Positions 6,308 through 8,167 of a stretch of DNA of 8,167 nucleotides are shown here, piece by piece. Made by a program: the position numbers and the translations under genes. Source of the stretch: an uncultured Saprospiraceae bacterium. Its GTDB lineage: Bacteria > Bacteroidota > Bacteroidia > Chitinophagales > Saprospiraceae. The stretch lies in NCBI GenBank assembly GCA_937864255.1, contig CALMIT010000372.1, positions 1-8,167 of the forward strand, given 5' to 3'. The notes beneath the pieces are model-generated. The model was not told the origin of the DNA and searched no databases. It worked only from the letters and a program-made list of their open reading frames with translations. Within the stretch, counting starts at the first letter, position 1. Every line of letters starts with the position of its first letter.

Positions 6308-6907
6308 ATGAATGCAAATATTTTCACGGAGGATCAACTTCTGGAAGCGATAAAAGCGGGCGGGAACGACCGCCAGGCAGCCATTCGCAAAATATACGAC
6401 GACCGTGAATTGAAAGGCAAGGTGATTGATTTTGTCAGGAATCACGGCGGCAACACGGAAGACGGGCAGGATATGTTTCACGAAGGTATTATCGTGCTGG
6501 ATCGCAACATCCGCGAGGAGAAATTCAGAGGTGAGAGCAGCCTGCAAGGTTATTTGTATTCGATCTGCCGGTTTTTGTGGATGAACCGCGCTCGCAAACA
6601 GTCCAAAACGCGGCTCACAGACGAGAGCCAGCCTTTTGAAGGCGCAGCGGATTTCACACCCGAATCCAATTATTTTGATGAAGAAAGGAAATCGGTGCTG
6701 CGGCAGATTTTGGAGCAACTGGGCGAACGCTGCCAAAAAATACTGAACCTCTGGCAACTCTCGTACAGCATGGACGAAATCGCCGAGGCGATGGGACTGG
6801 CAAACGAGCAGCAGGCGCGCAAAGCGAAATACCGCTGCCATTTGTCGCTCCTCGAATATTTGCAGCAAAACCCAAATCTTTCAGAACTTTTAAAAAACTA
6901 CATGTGA
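6308..6907 (+). CDS. ECF-like sigma-70 family RNA polymerase sigma factor
   Basis: This 199-residue protein directs RNA polymerase to specific promoters. Region 2 spans about 20-97: EDGQDMFHEGIIVLDRNI matches the 2.1 core-binding helix, and the segment KFRGESSLQGYLYSICRFLW followed by MNRARKQSK matches 2.3-2.4 (residues 72-100). A short acidic linker follows (about 101-128). Region 4 spans about 130-185, with LGERCQKILNLWQLSYSMDE leading into a helix-turn-helix IAEAMGLANEQQARKAKYRC. Size and two-domain layout fit extracytoplasmic-function sigma factors. The start at 6308 is chosen because upstream in-frame codons overlap the divergent promoter region and are not protein-like. Its TGA overlaps the ATG of the next gene by one base, implying translational coupling with a probable membrane regulator. 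No subgroup was assigned. Confidence 0.88.
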   Translation: MNANIFTEDQLLEAIKAGGNDRQAAIRKIYDDRELKGKVIDFVRNHGGNTEDGQDMFHEGIIVLDRNIREEKFRGESSLQGYLYSICRFLWMNRARKQSKTRLTDESQPFEGAADFTPESNYFDEERKSVLRQILEQLGERCQKILNLWQLSYSMDEIAEAMGLANEQQARKAKYRCHLSLLEYLQQNPNLSELLKNYM

Positions 6908-7701
6908 TGGATATTGAAATTTACATCGATCAAATAGAAAAATACGCCGCCGGCGAGATGGCTGCGGACGAAAGCGCCGCTTTTGAAAAAGAACTGGCGA
7001 GCAACGAAGAACTCCGGCAGGCTTACCGACTTTACCGGCTGAGCGGCGAGGTGGTGGAAGTAAGCGTGGAAGACGATTTGCGCAACACCCTGAAAAATTG
7101 GTCGGAAGCGGATCAGTCCGGTCAAAAAATGGCGGGCGGCGCGAAGGTAGTTTCTATGAACCGGCGTTTATACGCCCTCGCCGCAGCAGCGAGCGTGTTG
7201 CTCCTGGTCGGTTTTTTCAGTTGGAATTTTGCCCGTCAGAATTATTCAAATGCGGCTTTGGCGGAAGCTTTTCACGAAGCGCCGCAAGCTTTGGCTTTTC
7301 GCGGCAACGGCGCTACCGAAGTGCTTGATTTTGAAAAAGGGCTGAGTGCCTTTGAGCAAAAAAATTACGCGGAAGCGATCAAAATTCTGGAAGCGGTGCC
7401 GACCGATAATTCGCGTTATTACGAGGCGCAGTTATTTATCGGCAACAGTCATTTTGAATTAAAAAATTATCATGAGGCGGCGGCTGTTTTTCAAAAACTC
7501 ATCGCATCGGGCGACGTGCGTTTTTTGGAAAAATCGGAGTGGGCTTTGCTCCTGAGTCGTCTTGCGGAGCGCGGACCCGGGGATTCGGAATTTCTGGATT
7601 TGTTTGACAAAATCAGAAACGACGAAGGCCACTCATTTCACAGCGATGCTGCGGCATTAGAGCAACAATTAAATAGTTTTTGGAAAAAAATAGCGGGCTG
7701 A
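6907..7701 (+). CDS. Single-pass membrane protein with anti-sigma-like N-terminus and TPR C-terminus
   Basis: This 264-residue protein probably holds the preceding sigma factor inactive at the inner membrane. Residues 1-83 are cytoplasmic and acidic; YIDQIEKYAAGEMAADESAA followed by FEKELASNEELRQAY resembles the helical N-termini of Bacteroidota anti-sigma factors. A transmembrane helix spans about 88-107 (ALAAAASVLLLVGFFSW), preceded by NRR, giving N-in/C-out topology. The outer part has TPR-like helices at about 139-200 (FEKGLSAFEQKNYAEAIKIL and NSHFELKNYHEAAAVFQKLI) plus a helical tail. There is no cysteine anywhere, so it is not a classical zinc-binding anti-sigma. I chose the ATG at 6907, which overlaps the sigma factor's TGA (TGATG); a GTG at 6904 is an alternative one codon earlier. 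The anti-sigma role is inferred from position and layout. A tether for periplasmic TPR partners is an alternative. Confidence 0.85.
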   Translation: MDIEIYIDQIEKYAAGEMAADESAAFEKELASNEELRQAYRLYRLSGEVVEVSVEDDLRNTLKNWSEADQSGQKMAGGAKVVSMNRRLYALAAAASVLLLVGFFSWNFARQNYSNAALAEAFHEAPQALAFRGNGATEVLDFEKGLSAFEQKNYAEAIKILEAVPTDNSRYYEAQLFIGNSHFELKNYHEAAAVFQKLIASGDVRFLEKSEWALLLSRLAERGPGDSEFLDLFDKIRNDEGHSFHSDAAALEQQLNSFWKKIAG

Positions 7702-7714
7702 TTTTTAAAAATCC
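7698..7714. repeat. 17-bp word with 14-bp perfect palindrome at the convergent gene junction
   Basis: CTGATTTTTAAAAATCC contains the perfect palindrome GATTTTTAAAAATC (7700-7713) and covers the stop codons of both convergent genes. The identical 17 bases occur at 5988-6004 inside the TPR-CHAT gene. The 3-bp gap (7702-7704) leaves no room for a separate terminator. The palindrome is all A/T in its centre and would make only a weak hairpin. Confidence 0.5.
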
Positions 7715-8167
7715 ATTTTCAACGGCGCGCTGTTCAGGCGCAGTCCTATTCCAAAATACTGCGTAGTCAGGTCGCGGGCATCGTCGTCGCTGTCTTTTTT
7801 ACGCATGAAAAATTGCGCGTCAATAAAAAAATTGTGAAACAGGCGATAGCTCACATTGACGGCAGCCAGGTTTATTTTTGCGCCCACACCCTGCCCTGTT
7901 TCGTTGCCGTAAGTTTGTTCGCGCGTGATGTTGGGCAGCAAAATATTACCCCCCCAGTTGGTGCTGTCTGCGTCCTCCCCCGTTCGGGCGGCGATGTAGC
8001 GAAAATCTACAGACCATTTTTTAAAAGGCCGGTAGCGCAGCAGGAAAATTCCCTCGCGAAAATTCGCGCCAAGCGGATGCGCCAGCGCTTGCCCGTAATG
8101 CGTGTAATTTGCCGAGCTGTCTTTGTGGGAATAAGTGTACGGACGCATGGAATTCCACTCGGCTTGC
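7705..8167 (-). CDS. Outer-membrane beta-barrel protein, Wzi/RemB-like, C-terminal part
   Basis: The frame is open through the window edge, so the 5' end is missing; an ATG at 8148 is internal, because protein-like sequence (QAEWNS) precedes it in frame. The visible 153 residues start with EWNSMRPYTYSHKDSSANY followed by THYGQALAHPLGANFREG, a conserved block I associate with Bacteroidota capsule-assembly Wzi-family and gliding-related RemB-type outer-membrane proteins. The rest alternates polar and hydrophobic residues as in beta strands (LLRYRPFKKWSVDFRYIAAR, INLAAVNVSYRLFHNFFIDA, TQYFGIGLRLN) and ends in Phe, as expected for a barrel handled by the BAM complex. The likely role is at the outer membrane in surface polysaccharide attachment or motility; which of the two cannot be decided from this fragment. 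Its stop is 3 bp from that of the convergent TPR membrane protein gene. Confidence 0.7.
   Translation of the reverse strand, partial: QAEWNSMRPYTYSHKDSSANYTHYGQALAHPLGANFREGIFLLRYRPFKKWSVDFRYIAARTGEDADSTNWGGNILLPNITREQTYGNETGQGVGAKINLAAVNVSYRLFHNFFIDAQFFMRKKDSDDDARDLTTQYFGIGLRLNSAPLKMDF

Noticed and set aside
6293..6868. A 191-codon minus-strand frame opposite the sigma factor
   Set aside because: The plus strand encodes recognisable sigma regions 2 and 4; the opposite frame has no family features.

Overview
The window looks like chromosomal DNA of a Bacteroidota bacterium, most likely a Saprospiria- or Chitinophagia-like lineage. The signs are a secreted protease with a type IX secretion C-terminal signal, exported proteins with MKK-type signal peptides, no obvious Shine-Dalgarno sequences, one perfect Bacteroidota -7 element (TAnnTTTG), and a Wzi/RemB-like outer-membrane barrel. 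The clade is inferred from gene content only. I see no tRNA, rRNA, CRISPR array, insertion sequence or phage gene.

Layout. Positions 1-835 (minus) hold an exported protein of unknown function. Its frame is cut by a TAA at 272-274 but stays open to the window edge as a Q/N-rich tail. A 366-bp AT-rich spacer with two hairpins separates it from a divergent plus-strand pappalysin-like (M43) metalloprotease at 1202-2491. That gene converges, across a strong bidirectional terminator (2516-2556), on a small exported CARDB-like protein (2587-3063, minus). Upstream of that on the same strand is a 991-residue exported TPR-CHAT protein (3192-6167, minus).

Divergent from the TPR-CHAT gene, across a 140-bp spacer, lies a plus-strand pair with overlapping stop and start codons: an ECF-like sigma factor (6308-6907) and a single-pass membrane protein with an anti-sigma-like N-terminus and a C-terminal TPR region (6907-7701). 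The window ends in the C-terminal part of a minus-strand outer-membrane beta-barrel protein (7705 to the edge), whose stop codon is 3 bp from that of the TPR membrane protein.

The most interesting unit is 2587-7701: a sigma factor, its probable membrane-bound regulator with an extracytoplasmic TPR region, and a divergently encoded caspase-like TPR-CHAT protease that is also predicted to sit outside the cytoplasm. I propose, as inference, a trans-envelope signalling module in which the CHAT protease or its TPR array acts on the membrane regulator to control the sigma factor. Each domain call rests on visible motifs; the functional link rests on gene order and predicted topology only.
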